A stretch of 64,000 nucleotides of DNA, from NCBI GenBank assembly GCA_021234155.1, contig JAJEKV010000003.1:6946413-7010412 (forward strand). Direction: 5' to 3'. This DNA is from Isoetes taiwanensis (Eukaryota; Streptophyta; Lycopodiopsida; Isoetales; Isoetaceae). This document shows, one piece after another, positions 35,441-48,638 of this stretch; the stretch's first letter is position 1, and each line of letters begins with the position of its first letter. The position numbers and the translations under genes were made by a program. A model generated the notes under the pieces. The model searched no databases and had not been told where the DNA came from. It saw nothing but the letters and a program-made list of their open reading frames with translations.

Positions 35441-36600
35441 TTTTCTCAAATGTGATTGTATCCATGGTAAAGACATCAAATGGTATGGCTTTATCATGTT
35501 CTATAGACATTTAAGGCATAGGTAAATAAAAATTCAAACCTCGCATCTCTATACTCCCTACTATATGAAATTGGTAACTCTATATTCTTTAAGTAGGCCA
35601 TCCGTTTGAGATTTATGAATTGAGATTATTGATGAGAGAAAAAAAACTCCTTCAAGGGAGTCCATATAGTTGGCGATTGTGGTAGAAGAGGGAAAGCTTC
35701 TCCAAAAAAGTTGGCGAATTAATCTCACTATTTACTAAAGGAAACCTACAAGCATAGTGGCAAATTTTTTAAAAATCCAAAAATATAGCAATTTTGCGAT
35801 AAATAGCCACTAAAATCAAACCTTTTGGATGTGATTTTGTGGAATGCCATGATACTTGCATATGGCCATCTTGGCTTTGGTGTGGAGGTTCTCTTTCTGA
35901 GGAAGAAAATGCAACTAGAAGTCTTGATATGGCCACTCTTGTTAGTTTTCTTGCTAGATATGCTTTGCTTTTAGAGCGTGTAAAACAATTCATGCTTGCA
36001 TTGTTGTTGGTGGTTTCAGATGTTAGAAGTTCTGACTCAAACAACCAAATTCATATTTCCCTTGCTAATATATATTGTAAATCCAGTGGTTGGAGAAACA
36101 AGATCTCTACTAAACCTCGAAGGTTTATTATTTTGGATGATGGAAGTTTATTATTTTGGGCATCGTTAGGGATGTTTTCATGATCGTAACAAGATCTTTA
36201 CTTTTCGAGGGGAGGGGGGCAAGATATTTACTAGATTTCCATAGATTATTGCTTTATTTCATTAGTAGGTGATCACATATGTTTCTCTATTGTCAATAAA
36301 TACAATAATAATAACTCAAAGGTAGATACTTTTCTGTGGTTTAAATAGGTAGGCAAAACAAAATTTTAATATTTGCATTTGTTATTCTTGTGGATAAATG
36401 GCAAATAATATAGACAAATAATTGATGCCTCGCATCACTCATTTTTGCAAACATGTACACAAAATTCGTAAACATAATGGCAACATAATGGCAACATATA
36501 ATAGTATTGTTGTCATGGCAACATAATGGCACACATAAGAGCCACTAATAATGTCGTAAGCCCCCATTTACCTTTGCTTCTGTATATGAGAATACTATTT
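35441..36600 (+). repeat. 1.2-kb segment, copy A, with PPR C-terminal fragment
   Basis: Copies B (48639-49837) and C (61975-63043) are over 90 percent alike by eye. The segment holds a degraded PPR E-domain fragment: WNAMILAYGHLGFG near 35845, then HISLANIYCKSSGW near 36050, like the LSNIYA..GRW motif. Copy A lacks the 29-bp direct duplication (GGTGGTTGGAGAAACAAGAT...) that copies B and C share near 49286 and 62622. Confidence 0.85.
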
Positions 36601-36632
36601 AACCATCATTCAATTAAATTGGGATTATGTCT
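36601..36632 (+). repeat. left terminal inverted repeat, copy 1
   Basis: 32 bases, exact inverse of 48607-48638. Confidence 0.9.
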
Positions 36633-36969
36633 ATTCCAAAATCGCGCCGTATAAGCTATTTATTGACCATTATATTGAATTAACCACACTTTTGCACTGA
36701 GTTCATTTTAGGACTAGGAAGATGCATTTTATGTTGAAATGCAAGGGCATCCAAATATTCATCAAATGACCCATATTATGAAAGAATGTTGGCAATATAA
36801 AAAGTAGGAAATTGCTTATTAATTCGTACAATCACCGACGACAACGAAATCTAAACATTGAAATTGTAGTGTTTTATGAATAAATAACAGCAAGCAAAGT
36901 TACTGAGCAGAGAGATTTTCAAAATGGTCAAATCGCGTGTGGCGATTTTTATTCCCATAAATAACGTAT

Positions 36970-38100
36970 TATAGTGGAACATAAACTTTAAAAACTAATC
37001 CGGAATCATCGCGATTAAAAGGCCAGCGGCGGTGCTGAGATCCTTCGATCATGAACAAACCATGCTCCGGATTCCATATAAGATGGATTACAACATCAAA
37101 GGGATCGGGATAGAAGTTTTGACTGGGATTCATAGCAACAACATCAAGCCAGTCCACGAAGTTCTATTTTAGCTCAGCGGCACCGCAGAGGTCTGCGTGG
37201 TTCATCTCGGGCGGTAATAGAATGTGCCATAATAATAAGCGTATGCTGGGCGGCCGATGGTTTGCCAATTTCATGCATACGTATTTATAGACACCTTTAA
37301 ATTATTGGCCGGTATATACATACAAATTATTGCAAGTATAAAACCATACACGTAATATAAAAGAACAATACATTACCGTAACCAATAATGCTGATATAAG
37401 AACACAATATATATTCGAAGAGTTTGGTGTAAAGTATATTTCATATTCAAAACTTTTTGGAAAGTGTATTTCCGTATACATATATATATATATCAAAAAT
37501 TCCCTTTCTAGAACGATCTTCTCTAGGTCCCTGTCAATTTCCCTGTCCAGATTAAGTTGCGGGTATAGTGTTTGTATCTCTTGACCTTTTTTTCCTGTAG
37601 CTATTTCGTGCAAGATGCCGACAAACGAAGCAGAAGTCATCTTTGTCAAAATCCTCGGGATGATAGGATGGTGGATTTAGTGACCGGTGACTCGATTGAA
37701 GCAACACTTCAGGCGTCATCATCAACTATAATGATGTCTTCCTTCTCCGAACGCCCAAGTCATCCATCATGTCGCCAAGCATTTCACAAAATATTTTTTT
37801 TACCCAGGGATCCTTTGGGTTATTGAATGACTTACATTTTGCTCGATCCCAAACAGATGCCCAATCTCTATGTAACTGGGAACTACTCTCAAAACTTCAG
37901 TATATTTCTATTCTCCATCGACGACCAAATTGCTGTGAAATAAAAAGAAAGCTTGGTCTAACATCTCCTTGAATCACGGTAGCGGATATACCCATTTCAG
38001 TATATGTCTCAAATGGTTTACGTGCATACCATGATAAAGGAAATTGTGCTTTAGGTAACGCGTTTGCGAGCACTCCATTCAAATCGAACACCAGAATTTT
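36970..38100 (-). pseudogene. FCP1/NIF-type HAD phosphatase-like domain, copy 1
   Basis: It reads FDLNGVL at 38089-38069 (HAD motif I as DxN), then FGRRWRIEIY, then a VDDDALK motif and PPSYHPEDFDKDD-like sequence in pieces down to 37500. It matches the better preserved copy 2 at 51345-50300. In copy 1 it is broken into short frames by many small indels, mostly at C-rich CNG sites. Confidence 0.6.
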
Positions 38101-38628
38101 GGAGGAACCGGATTAGCGTAATAATAAAGCACACACTTGTGAGACAAGGAAAAGAAATTGAAATCGGCTTGCGGCGATTTTCAATTCTGTTGGAATAATT
38201 GAAATCGGCCTGGCGCGATTTTCAGTGTTTGAAGAATGAAACAGCGATGGCGCGATTTTCATTTCGTTTGAATAACATACCTTTACGGTTCCTGTTCAAC
38301 ATCCGCAATGATGAGCTTACTCTCTACCGTCTTCGGTCGCGGTGTCGACCACATCACTTAGTGTTTGAACTATGGTTGATACTTCATTACTCTTTTATGC
38401 TAACTCACTCGAGCTTTCCGAATCCAATCAGATATCATCTAGGATTTTGTCTTCTTGCTTTTGCGTTACCACATCCACTACGCCGGATTTTCCAATGTGA
38501 TTGGAATGATAGGCACGCCTCGGCCTTTATAGTTAAAATTTTGTTGTTTCGTCGATATTCTTCTTTATGCCCCTATGTGCTTTCTCATTTCTTCCCGCTC
38601 TGGCCCGGATCTGCGCGGTAAATTGGAC

Positions 38629-41110
38629 TTAGAGCTGAAGCTTTATTTTTGTACTACCTAGCGGACCCCGAGGTGCCACCTCTAGCACTTTCTCGAAAAA
38701 TATCGAAGTCCTTGGCTTGACCATCGAGACCACACTTTGGCATTTCCTAGCTAGCTTCAGAGCTTCCCGCCCGACATAACCTCCAACATGAAACTCCCAA
38801 CACGTAGACTCTAAGGGGCAAGAAGGCTTCAATCGAGAAATTTCGAAAAGGCCGAGAAAAACGCATTACTTATTAAGCCTCCCTTATCGCGGCCGTCGGT
38901 AGCTCATACTTGATTGGTGAATTAAGGGCGGGGTCGACCAGTTTTCTTCTTCCTCTTCCTCTTCCTCTTGCGTCAGTCCACATCCACATCTGCGGTCCCT
39001 TTCCCCTTTGTCTTGCCAATTGGATTCGACATAAAAACATTCTTCAATAGGGGTTCATCTAGCCGATAGCACCGCCAAACAATCTTCTCTCACCTTATAC
39101 GGTTTCCCCTTGAGTCTTTCATATTCTTTATCATCCATAATGGCTATCATAAGGACTGTGAGATCTTACTTTCGGTACTAAACTCACTATCTTTGTTTTC
39201 ATCTATCATTACCGCTTGCCTCATCACTTTAATGCATTCGACATCATTTGCAAAGCAGACTAGTGCATATCGTGGAAATGTCGGAGTGGCAACCCAAGCT
39301 ATCGATAGTATAATGCATCTCGATCGTCAAAACCATCGCATGTGTTGAAGAAGGTGCGTAATCATCCTGTGTCCATCTCGTGCCACCGGCTTATCAAAAG
39401 AACAAATAGAGTGATGCCTGTTTGGCCCTTCACCCACCTACGGCATGACACACTTATAACCGGTGGACACCTTATAGAAAAAAGGAGACTGCGTCTACTG
39501 CCTTCTTCACCAAAGCAACTTTTCTTTTTTAGGTGGAAGACGCGAACTTTCGTGTGAATCCTTCAAGAGTTGCCACATTCTTAAGCCTTTTGCTGCTTCA
39601 CAAAATCTTTTGACCAAAATACATATTTCTTAATGTCATCATTAGATACGTTGTACTTTTTGCATTAAGCCTATCTCGATAACATCATGTCTCCTGAAAG
39701 AGCCTTTGCGGTTCTTCACCAGTGGCTTTTTTTCGGGACTTTCATATTTTTTTATCGATTCGCATGCATCTTCGAAGATGTCAAGTGCTTTGTCACAGAC
39801 GTTTTCTTGTAGATAACTTCCTTTCGATGCAACTATCTAGAGCAGATTAATTCTGCATCATCCAATCCTTGTGCCTTTCTCATTTACGTGATACCTATAT
39901 CAAAATAGGCGTATCTTGCGGAGGACGCCATCGCCATAATCACGGCAACTTCTTTTCGAATAAGATCCCAAAATTAGTTCCACTTTTCCCATACCCTCGG
40001 AGGAAGAAAAACAATCTTGCGGGCATCCTTTGGCACCGTTTGCTCTTCCGTGCGGCTTGTACATCCCCTTTTTCTTCTTTGATCTAGTGCCCTTGTTCTT
40101 GTCCCTTTGTATTATGGTTTGCACGGTGTCCTTTCTAGTAATTTGAATTGGCACTCTTAGATTGCCCTTGTCGGGTCGGCATTGGTTTTCCATATTCGAT
40201 CCATTGGATTCTGGCGTGCGTCGCTATCTCCACATCTGGACCGCAAAATATGGGCGTTAGATAAAAAAAATAAGCAGTCGTTAAGTAACAATATAAAAGC
40301 GCCCGGTAGCGTTTTAGATTAATCGTATTTACAAGAAAAGCGCTGGCCACATTTCTTCATGATGAAAATTCCGCCGGCGCGTTTCTTATAAATCCGTCAC
40401 ACAAATAACAACATAAAACGCCAGCGCGGTGCGTTTTGCTAATCAACGTATTTAGAAAATCGCGACCATATGAAGAAATCGCGCCAAAGCGTTTCTTGTA
40501 AATACGTGATTAGCGAATACGCGATTAGCGAATGCTATGTGTGGAACATAAAATACCTTTTGTATAGGAATGTCTTTTCCCATGTCATTCGAGCGCCGGA
40601 TTTCTGGGCTAATTCGGCTGGCCATTGTGGAGCCACCGAGGAATCGGCGGCAATTTGAATCGATCCTATAGAATAGCGGGATTTCCGTTTTTGTGCTTGA
40701 CTGATCAAAACCTTACATTGCCTCCGAATGCTGGCCATCTATTATCATGAAGTGAATATCGAGGTTGCCGTTAAATCTTCAAGTTTATTCCATATCAACA
40801 CCTTCTTCGTCTTCATATCAAAAGGCACCACATCCGCAGGCATTGGCTTTTTAATCACGGGTTTTCTATCATGTTGTTGACTATTTCCATTGCGTCTTTG
40901 CTTGTCAAATCTTCTCTTCGACAAACATAGCTTCGTGGACTGAAAAGCACATCGACATGGATAGGATCGTGAAGCTAAGGCCGAGTGGATACTTGTCAGA
41001 TATTTCTTGAGTTTGCTCATGGCCTCTAACCATCTCGCCTTGTCATCATCACTAGTCATATCTGTGTAATGCCTAGAGCGTCGGTGTTTCCACGGCTCTA
41101 GAACTTGCAT
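38629..41110 (-). pseudogene. unrecognised minus-strand coding blocks, copy 1
   Basis: Frames at 41110-40745 (121 residues), 40193-39900 and 38832-38629 correspond to the longer open frames of copy 2 (54300-51585). The piece WEFHVGGYVGREALKLARKC is common to both. No known domain is recognised. The copy 2 entries give more detail. Confidence 0.5.
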
Positions 41111-43444
41111 CTTCCTTCTCTTTTTAAAGCTTGTAGTCTGAGACTAATTTGCCGGCCTTTATCACGATTGCTCTTCTCCGGTGAGAGACCTTCACATATT
41201 TTTTGGTGTCAATAGATCACCACGACCACCAAATTTGAAGAGGTTATCTGCGGCCTCATGCATTCTTAGGGCGCTTCTCTTTAAAGGAACTAGCACTGCA
41301 GTAATTTAACTTCTTCAATACTTTTTTATTTTTGATTGGCTTCAAGTAATAATAAACAAGTAAGAATCGTCCCCGTTCTTCGCATGTGATCGAGAATACC
41401 TTGTTTCTTCATTTGATCTGTTTCCTTAACTCTAGACATGAAAATCGATCTGTCTTTCCGCTAGTCTTGAAGATCTCCACATACCATTGAGCCCTCGGTA
41501 GATCTTCTTCGACATGGAGGCTCTACACGAGCCTTCATTATTTCGGGGTATCGTCAATGGTCAAAGCGTGTGCCAAATCTGCGAAGCCCGATACATCTTC
41601 ATCCGTTCTTGGTTTTTAAATGCGGATGTCCCGGACCAAAGCGCAGCTTTGCTTTTTCTTTTCACATTTTAGAAGATCACGAAAGTTACAATCATGTGGT
41701 GAGTAATGAAATCGCTTGGCTAGCGTTTTCATAGGCACGCTTTACTTTCAAAAACATAAATTGTACGAGGGAAAGTAGCAGAGACAACCAAAACCACTCA
41801 TAATTATAAATCGCTACTGAAAGCGTTCTTAAGAGGGGACCTACAGACACTTCTCTTTTATAAGAGACATACTAGGCTACAAAAAGACTTGTCAAAAGAA
41901 CTGGAGAATCTGTAGTAAAGACTTACACGGTCTACATTATACAAAATGGAGAATTGTTCCAACAAAAACATATCGAGTAAAGGAGAAGATTATAACAAAA
42001 AACACACAAAACAAGGTAGTAAAAAAAGAGAAATGACACGAAACAATATGAAAGGTAGACAATACATGAGACACGATACACGTAAAATACACATAAAAGT
42101 TGAAAAACATCCTAGAAACCTAACAATAAAAGGGACACGTAAATCAATTACAAAAAAAAACAGATCAATTACCCGAGGCGCTTGTTGGATTAAGTGCTTT
42201 CTGCTTGTTCGTGAGCCTCCGGGCTTAGGATTTGTGCTTTGGGTCGCCGCCCACCTCTACCAGGCGCCGCGCCGCGGCCCGGATCCTCTAGGCGCCATAG
42301 GCGCAAGTCGCGGATAGTATGAGGCCCGGGGTTTTGGTTTAAACTTATATGTATCGTTCATAATCTAGGCCGTCCGATTTACAATCAGTAAATTCAAATT
42401 GGCGATCCTTTTAAATTTATAACGCCTTAATTAACGCCCATCCGGCTCATTTACAAATTTAAATTGTGTTTTTCTTTTTTAGTGCAATTTCAAGATAACA
42501 ATTAATTATTAATTTCAAGAAACGCATATGTGGCAATCTACTACCACCTAATCGCCACCTACTATCGAGGCGCCCAAGATCATTCCTAGTATCGAGGCCC
42601 AAGAACAATCGACTATCGGCGCTAAGATCCGTTCGATCCCATTCGATCGATCGAGTAGCCTTCAATCCATTCGATCGAGCCTTCAATTCCCATTCGATGT
42701 CTGTTGAACTATGGTGAAACGAATGCATTCTCTTGTTCTCAATTTTTAGGTCCTCTATTTTTTACAATGCATTCGGTTCTTTATCGATTATAGGAGAAGA
42801 ATGCTATCTTTTAACAACAAACTTGAAAGCCTTAGAGGAGGATTGTGTAAAATCGAAGATTTGAATCAAGTTCTATGTGTCATGGTGTTCCTCTTGGAAA
42901 CTTGATTTACGTAAGATTTCTATTCTAAAGCTGCAATTATGAAGATGAGGCTCTTCCAAGAAGACATCCTATTGGCGTCTGATTGGTGAAAGCGTGGGCA
43001 CATTTGTAGCATGGCCAAAAAGCGTCGCCCAAAAAAGGTATGTATATTTGGATATTCAAAAAAAAAGAATATATCATATCATCTGCCGTGATGTTGTGAA
43101 CTTTGAATTGTGTGATGGTCTTTAGCGTTTTATCAACCCCATGAAACTACACATTAATGAAAATATGTAGTTTCTTGGGGTTGGTCATCTTTGGAGGGCA
43201 TCACAGGATTCAATGTTTTCGACATTGCATAAAAAAAAATAAACTAATGACGTAAAAGTATAGTGCAAAACCAGCGGGCGAGTTTGTATTCATATTCAAA
43301 AAGTTATGTACATTTCTTCTTCAACAAAAATGCGCCAGCGCGAATTCTTTCTATCTCTACAATATGTCGACAGGGGCCCACTTCATCTCGCCCAATCCAA
43401 GAAGTCCCACCTGAACCACCACGATATGCCGGGATCCTCATCTT

Positions 43445-43759
43445 TCACGAGGATGTCGAGTCTCCAAAACGAGTGTTGTATCGATCCCCGATACTATAAA
43501 TCAAATCCTTGTACTTATTTGTTGGCATGAGCCTTACTAAGAGCATGAGGAGTCCGATATGTCCATAGATGCGATGGAAGTGTACCCATGGCCCCCGAGC
43601 AAAGTCGCCGTCTAATGGATTCTCCAACTCTCTTTGAACGCTTTGAACAAAGACACTCAAGTAATATCTTGTGCATGGTCCGAGTTGATGGTCGCCCGGG
43701 GAACTAGAACCAGCGATTGTATTTGAACCAGCCGGTGTCCATGCATAAGGAAAATCCAT
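43445..43759 (-). pseudogene. unrecognised minus-strand coding block, copy 1
   Basis: 104 residues ending near 43445, matching the 143-residue block at 57106-56675 of copy 2 (shared PWVHFHRIYGHI and LLMLLVRLMPTNKYKDLIYS). It lies at the upstream end of the minus-strand gene set. Confidence 0.5.
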
Positions 43760-43929
43760 GGCACTAGAACGAGAAAGTAATTAGCATGAGATCTATTTCA
43801 CACGCAGCGCTGGCGCGATTTGTATAGAGCCAGTATGAAATTGAAATGCCAAACTAAAACTTGGCGCTGGCGCGATTTGATTAACCTAGTGGAAAACGTA
43901 ACCCAAAAAAATAGAAATAATAATACTCC

Positions 43930-45080
43930 TTGTTTAGTTCAATATTTAGTTCATTGTTTTAGTTCATTATTTAGAGCAAGATAGAGGAAGAGCTAGTGAA
44001 GATCTATGATCTATGATCTATGATCTAGATCATAGAGCAAGATCATAGATCGATATGAAATAGAACAGATATAGAGGAAGAGCTAGTGAAATAGAATAAC
44101 TTCATTATTTAAGATCATTAATTAGAGCAGATAGAGGAAGAGCTAGTGAAATAGAGGAAGAGCTAGTGAAATAGAATAACTTCATTATTTTAGATCATTA
44201 ATTAGAACAGATAGAGGAAGAGCTAGTGAAATAGAATAAGAGCGAGAGAATCGGCAAGATCAGATAATTCAAGGTAGGGCACTTTAGGACTGATGCATGT
44301 AAAAGTAAATAACATGCTTTATGGAAAATAACTACTTTATGTAAATAACAAGAAATACTAACCCGAGAAACCTTAAGAAGTGATTCGAGAAGCCTTAAGA
44401 AGCGGAGAAAAAGCAATAGCAAACTAATTTGGAGAAAAGCAATAGCAGTAGAGAAGCTTTTAACACAAAAACCAAAGTTATTCAAAGTCGAGATTGTAGA
44501 GAGCCGAAAAGCCAAAAACCGTAAAACCTTGTATAGAGCCTACAAACCTTGTATAAAAACAGATAAAAAATGGATAAAAGCTCGAAGCCAGATAAAAGCT
44601 CGAAATCGCAGATTGAAGCCGAGAAAGATAGAAGATAAGATAATATTATCTCCTCCTTAGGTCATCGCGTACCCAGATGCCGGAGAAAGAAGCCGAGAAA
44701 GCGGATAGAAGCCGAAGAAAGCGAAGATAGATTGAAGCCTAGAAAGCGTAAGATAGATTGAAGATAGATAGAAGCCGAGAAATAAATTGGAAGCAAAAAG
44801 CTACTGGAATTGGAAAGGCGCTGGAATTAGAAAAGTTCGAAAGTGTGAGAGAAAAGTTTGAAAAGGAATGCTAACTTGAAATAATAATCGCTTTTAAAAT
44901 TTCGTGACCAGCGCCATTATAACGTCCTTGAAAATTTATTACAAGGGTTAATTGTTTTAAGGACAATTGTTTTAAGGGTTAATTGTTTTAAGGACAAACT
45001 GCTTTTAAGGGTTAATTGTTTTAAGGAAAATTGTTTTAAGGGTTAATTGTTTTAAGGGTTATTAAGTTTAAAAGTTTAAA
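43930..45080. repeat. clustered short direct repeats upstream of the transposase gene, copy 1
   Basis: Three local repeat families: AGATAGAGGAAGAGCTAGTG (43980-44230), AAGCCGAGAAAGC-type (44620-44780), and GGTTAATTGTTTTAAGG (44945-45060). They lie between the divergent gene sets of the element and could be promoter or transposase-binding sequence; this is inference. The same clusters occur in copy 2 at 57280-58380. Confidence 0.7.
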
Positions 45081-45457
45081 AGTTATGAGTTATAAGTTTA
45101 TATGCTAGTTTTAAGTTAAGTTAAGTTATAAGTTTAAAAGTTCATGAATTAGAACTTCTAACCTCAAAACTTTTAACCTACAATAACTTTCCAACCTTAA
45201 AATTTCTAACCTATAATAACCTATAATAAACTTCTTAACCTATAATAACCTTAAAAGTTGTTTCTAAGGTTATTATAGGATACAAAGGGTTTTATTTATA
45301 TATAATGTTGAGGAAAATAACTTGGGGAATCCCATTATATAAATAGAATGATCAAATAGAATAAGACATATGAGGCTTTCATTTATGAACATGTTAGTGA
45401 GAGGTTATTTGGATATGCTAACTTACTATATGTTTTTATGCATTCTAGGTCAATGGC

Positions 45458-48386
45458 ATGTAAAATGCTAAAAAAAAAGCCCCCAATGATGCTGATCAAG
45501 GCAAGGAAAAATCCCCAACTAATGAACATGATGGCCAAGGAAAGGAAAATACCTCAAATGATGTTGATGATGGCAAAGGAAAGGAAAAGACTCCAAATGA
45601 TGATGATGCCAAAGGAAAGGAAATTGTACTTTATACTCGGGTCGATTGGAAAAACAAAAAGGTCAAGATCCTGCATGCATGCAACAGAGAGGCAGTAGGA
45701 GAAGGGATTATTGTTCTAGCAGATCCTATCAATGCAGTGAATGATGAAAGATTAGGGGAGGACAGGTTAGGTGTGGCAATCTCAAAATTATATGACAATT
45801 GGAAGGAAAAGGGTTCTGTGCAAACAAGAATGCCTAGCTTGTGTGAAGCAACTAGAGGTTCCAACTATTGTTGCATGGCCTAGGGACAGTATTCAACTAG
45901 AGGGGAACTACACGTTTCCTATAGATGTAGAACCATTGTCAACAATGTTCACACAGTGTAGCAAGAGGCCACTTCCAACTTTCAAACATTATCCCACCAA
46001 AAGATGCAAGTCAGATTATGATTGTTCTCTGAAGCTATGATGAAGGTTAGAGGAGGTGAATGTTGTTGGGCTTCTTGTGTTAGAATGTTCACAATAGAGG
46101 AGTTGGTGGGAGCAAGAGCTACATATCAGGAACATAAGTGTGATAGCAGGAGGAATTTCATGTACACCATATTTGGCTATGCAATGGGGATGAAAGATCA
46201 AAGAAGAAAAGATTCCCATTGAATGGAAAGTGGATATGTTCAAAAGCATGGATGGCTATACATGGAATTCCAACCTCTTCTTGGCACAAACCGGCAAAAA
46301 GAGACATGAAAATGGTAGTAAAATTGCATTGCATGGGAACACCGGCCCGGTAAGGCCTACCTCAAGAACTATAGTGCAAAGGAAATATTTGAAAGATATG
46401 TGGATTTCAATGTAAAACATGCCACATAAGAGTAAGAAGGATGAACAGGGGTAGAGTTATTGTTGAAAAGAGATTGCCATCCCATTGTACCCAGAAGAAG
46501 AGCATATTAGAGGAAATAAATGCATTGTTTGGGAACTTGGAGTGGCCTCTATATCCCAGCCCAGTTTTAGTAGGCTATGGAATAAGCATTTCAAGCATGT
46601 GACCATAGCAACTTCAAACAACTTTGCCAAGTGCAATTTATGTGCTAAAATTTGAAGGAGACACTAGATAAGACTGTGCAACCAAGTCTAAGGGCAAAGA
46701 TAAGGGAACATATGAAGGACCATATGACGATCAACTATCATGTAGATCAACTTATTGGATGTGGAGGACCTTATCGCAATGGAACCTAATAACTATCTAT
46801 GTATTATACATGATAAAATGGACCAACAGAAGACTTGTCTTCCACAATTCAAGTACATTCCTAAGTCATGTGGAAGATCATACCCTTTGCAGATTTCAAT
46901 GACTGGGGCAATATTGCATGGCAGTCTCGGACCTATTATGGCCATTTCGGTTTAGAGTTGTGGAGTGATGGTCCAGATTTTCACATTGGGAGTATCATGA
47001 GGTGTTTAAGAAACTATGAGAAGGGTTACAATGGTCACCTACAGGATCCTACAGCTAGCCAGGCACTACATAGTGCATTGTTGGATGGAACCCCTAATAG
47101 TATTGAAAAGTTTAGCAAGGCAAGATTTAGGAGGAATGGATCTAATGAACATGTTGGAGCTTCAACATCTCGTGCTAAACCTCGAGATCTGCTTGAAAAG
47201 TTCCTCTTGCAACTAGATAATTGTCTTTGGTCAAAATAAGAACGGTGGATGTTTTCTTTCCTATCCTACTTAACAAATTTGTGGGTGTTTTTGAAAGAGT
47301 CAATTTGGGGTTCCTAATGCCCGGACATACTCATGAGGATGTGGATGCATTGTTTGGAAAATATAGTCATGTATTGAGACAGCAGACAGTTACCAACTTT
47401 CCCAGGCTATTGGAAATATTTCATGGATGTACAAATCCATCTCCTATAGGATCTATCATAGAAGAAGTGCGATTGGAAGAGTTTTGTGGATGGTTATGCT
47501 CTCGACATGGAAGGTCATTCTAGACCTCTTCAATTCACTTTTTGGGTGAGAGAAGGGATTCCAATCATGCAATGGAAAATGAGACCTTCGAGGAGAAGTG
47601 GAGAGGTGGGGCAGAAATTTGGCCAGAGGATGCAAATGGCAAGCCTATGATACCTCCTGGTCAACCAAAAGCTCTAAAACCAACTGAAGAAGTCAAGCAA
47701 TTGGGATTGACTAAGGATGGCATCAATGACTACATCAAGCATTGGCAAACTAATTCAGATGACACAAATCGTGCATTGATAGATTATTGGAAGAAGGTGA
47801 TCAACTTGTTGGATGAGGTAGACACATCCTCCAAGATTTGAAAGAAGGGTGGTTCCCTAAAAGTAAGTGGAAAACATTAGTCGGTGCCGACGAAGATGAT
47901 GGTACCATTAGTAGCATTGTGAAGGCATATGCTCCTCCTCAATCGATAAACACTATGTTGGTCCTAAGAAGGATAGGCCAAAATATCTAGGCATGGATTC
48001 TTATGAACCTTCTAATCGACGTGGAGTGCAACCAATTTGTAGTAGTAAAACCCAGCAGATCTAGAGACCTATCCGAAAGGTGGTTGGGATGGACTATCTC
48101 GGATATTTGCAAAGAAGAAGGTGATGTTAACTTCAATAAGGTGCGCGTGGAATGGTGGTGTCCAGTACATCAGTTGAGTAATGTCACCGATAAAGAAAGA
48201 TATTCAGATTGTTGGACAAAGAGGTGGAGGAGAAATCCAAGTGATCCTGATCTTTGGCTAGGCATTGAAACCGTATTGTACTCGTGGACTCCAAAAACTA
48301 TTCCTAGTAAAACAGCGAGAGTTACAATACCTCAGGATGTAAGGAATAAGGTTCTCATATCCTTGGGGATGCTAGTGGAAAAATGA
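45458..48386 (+). pseudogene. DUF7869/DDE-like transposase gene, copy 1
   Basis: Same gene as 58785-61721 but with more breaks. Visible blocks: Lys/Asp-rich start, IVAWPRDSIQLEGN, the Cys-rich GGECCWASCVRMF, and then three acidic motifs, IIHDKMDQQKTCLPQF (46810), LQLDNCL (47208, followed by a one-base insertion) and MPGHTHEDVDALFGKYS (47308). The C-terminal part VECNQFVVVKPSRSRDL to the stop at 48384 is a single good frame here, better than in copy 2. The two copies therefore complement each other, which is what random read errors in two good genes would give. Confidence 0.7.
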
Positions 48387-48606
48387 AAAACAATTACTAT
48401 GTATCTTTTCTACAGTTAATAAAAGTTGTGTACTACTTGAGTTCCATGATATATGATTTTGTAATTTGAAGTTAAGGTGTGAGTTTATATTCCCGTGTGT
48501 GATTATATGTTAACGTCTATTATAGTCTAAGGGCAACAAAGTTACTAAAAAAGTGAATTTAACAAAGTTACTAAAAAAGTGCAATATAAAATTTATCCCA
48601 AAATTA

Positions 48607-48638
48607 AGACATAATCCCAATTTAATTGAATGATGGTT
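48607..48638 (-). repeat. right terminal inverted repeat, copy 1
   Basis: Inverse of 36601-36632. Just inside it are two direct copies of AACAAAGTTACTAAAAAAGTG (48536-48580), possible transposase-binding repeats. Confidence 0.88.

Larger units (their letters stand above)
36601..48638 (+). mobile_element. 12-kb TIR element, copy 1
   Basis: Perfect 32-bp terminal inverted repeats (outer bases AACCATCATTCAATTAAATT on the left, inverted at 48607-48638). The empty site at 35431-35450 shows what was there before. The target duplication falls in a T-run and could be ATTT, but its length is unsure. Inside: a DUF7869-like transposase gene (45458-48386, plus), a phosphatase-like gene and other ORFs on the minus strand (about 43760-36970), and several GCGCC(A/T)GGCGC-type palindromes, mostly damaged in this copy. 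It is nearly the same as copy 2. I do not recognise the superfamily from the TIRs; the transposase style and size recall large cargo-bearing TIR elements. Confidence 0.85.

Noticed and set aside
45438-45698. Met/Lys-rich frame (MHSRSMACKMLKKKPPMM...) at the transposase start
   Set aside because: The other frame gives the Lys/Asp-rich start followed by LYTRVDWKNKK, which fits plant transposon proteins better; the Met-rich one is likely a shadow frame.
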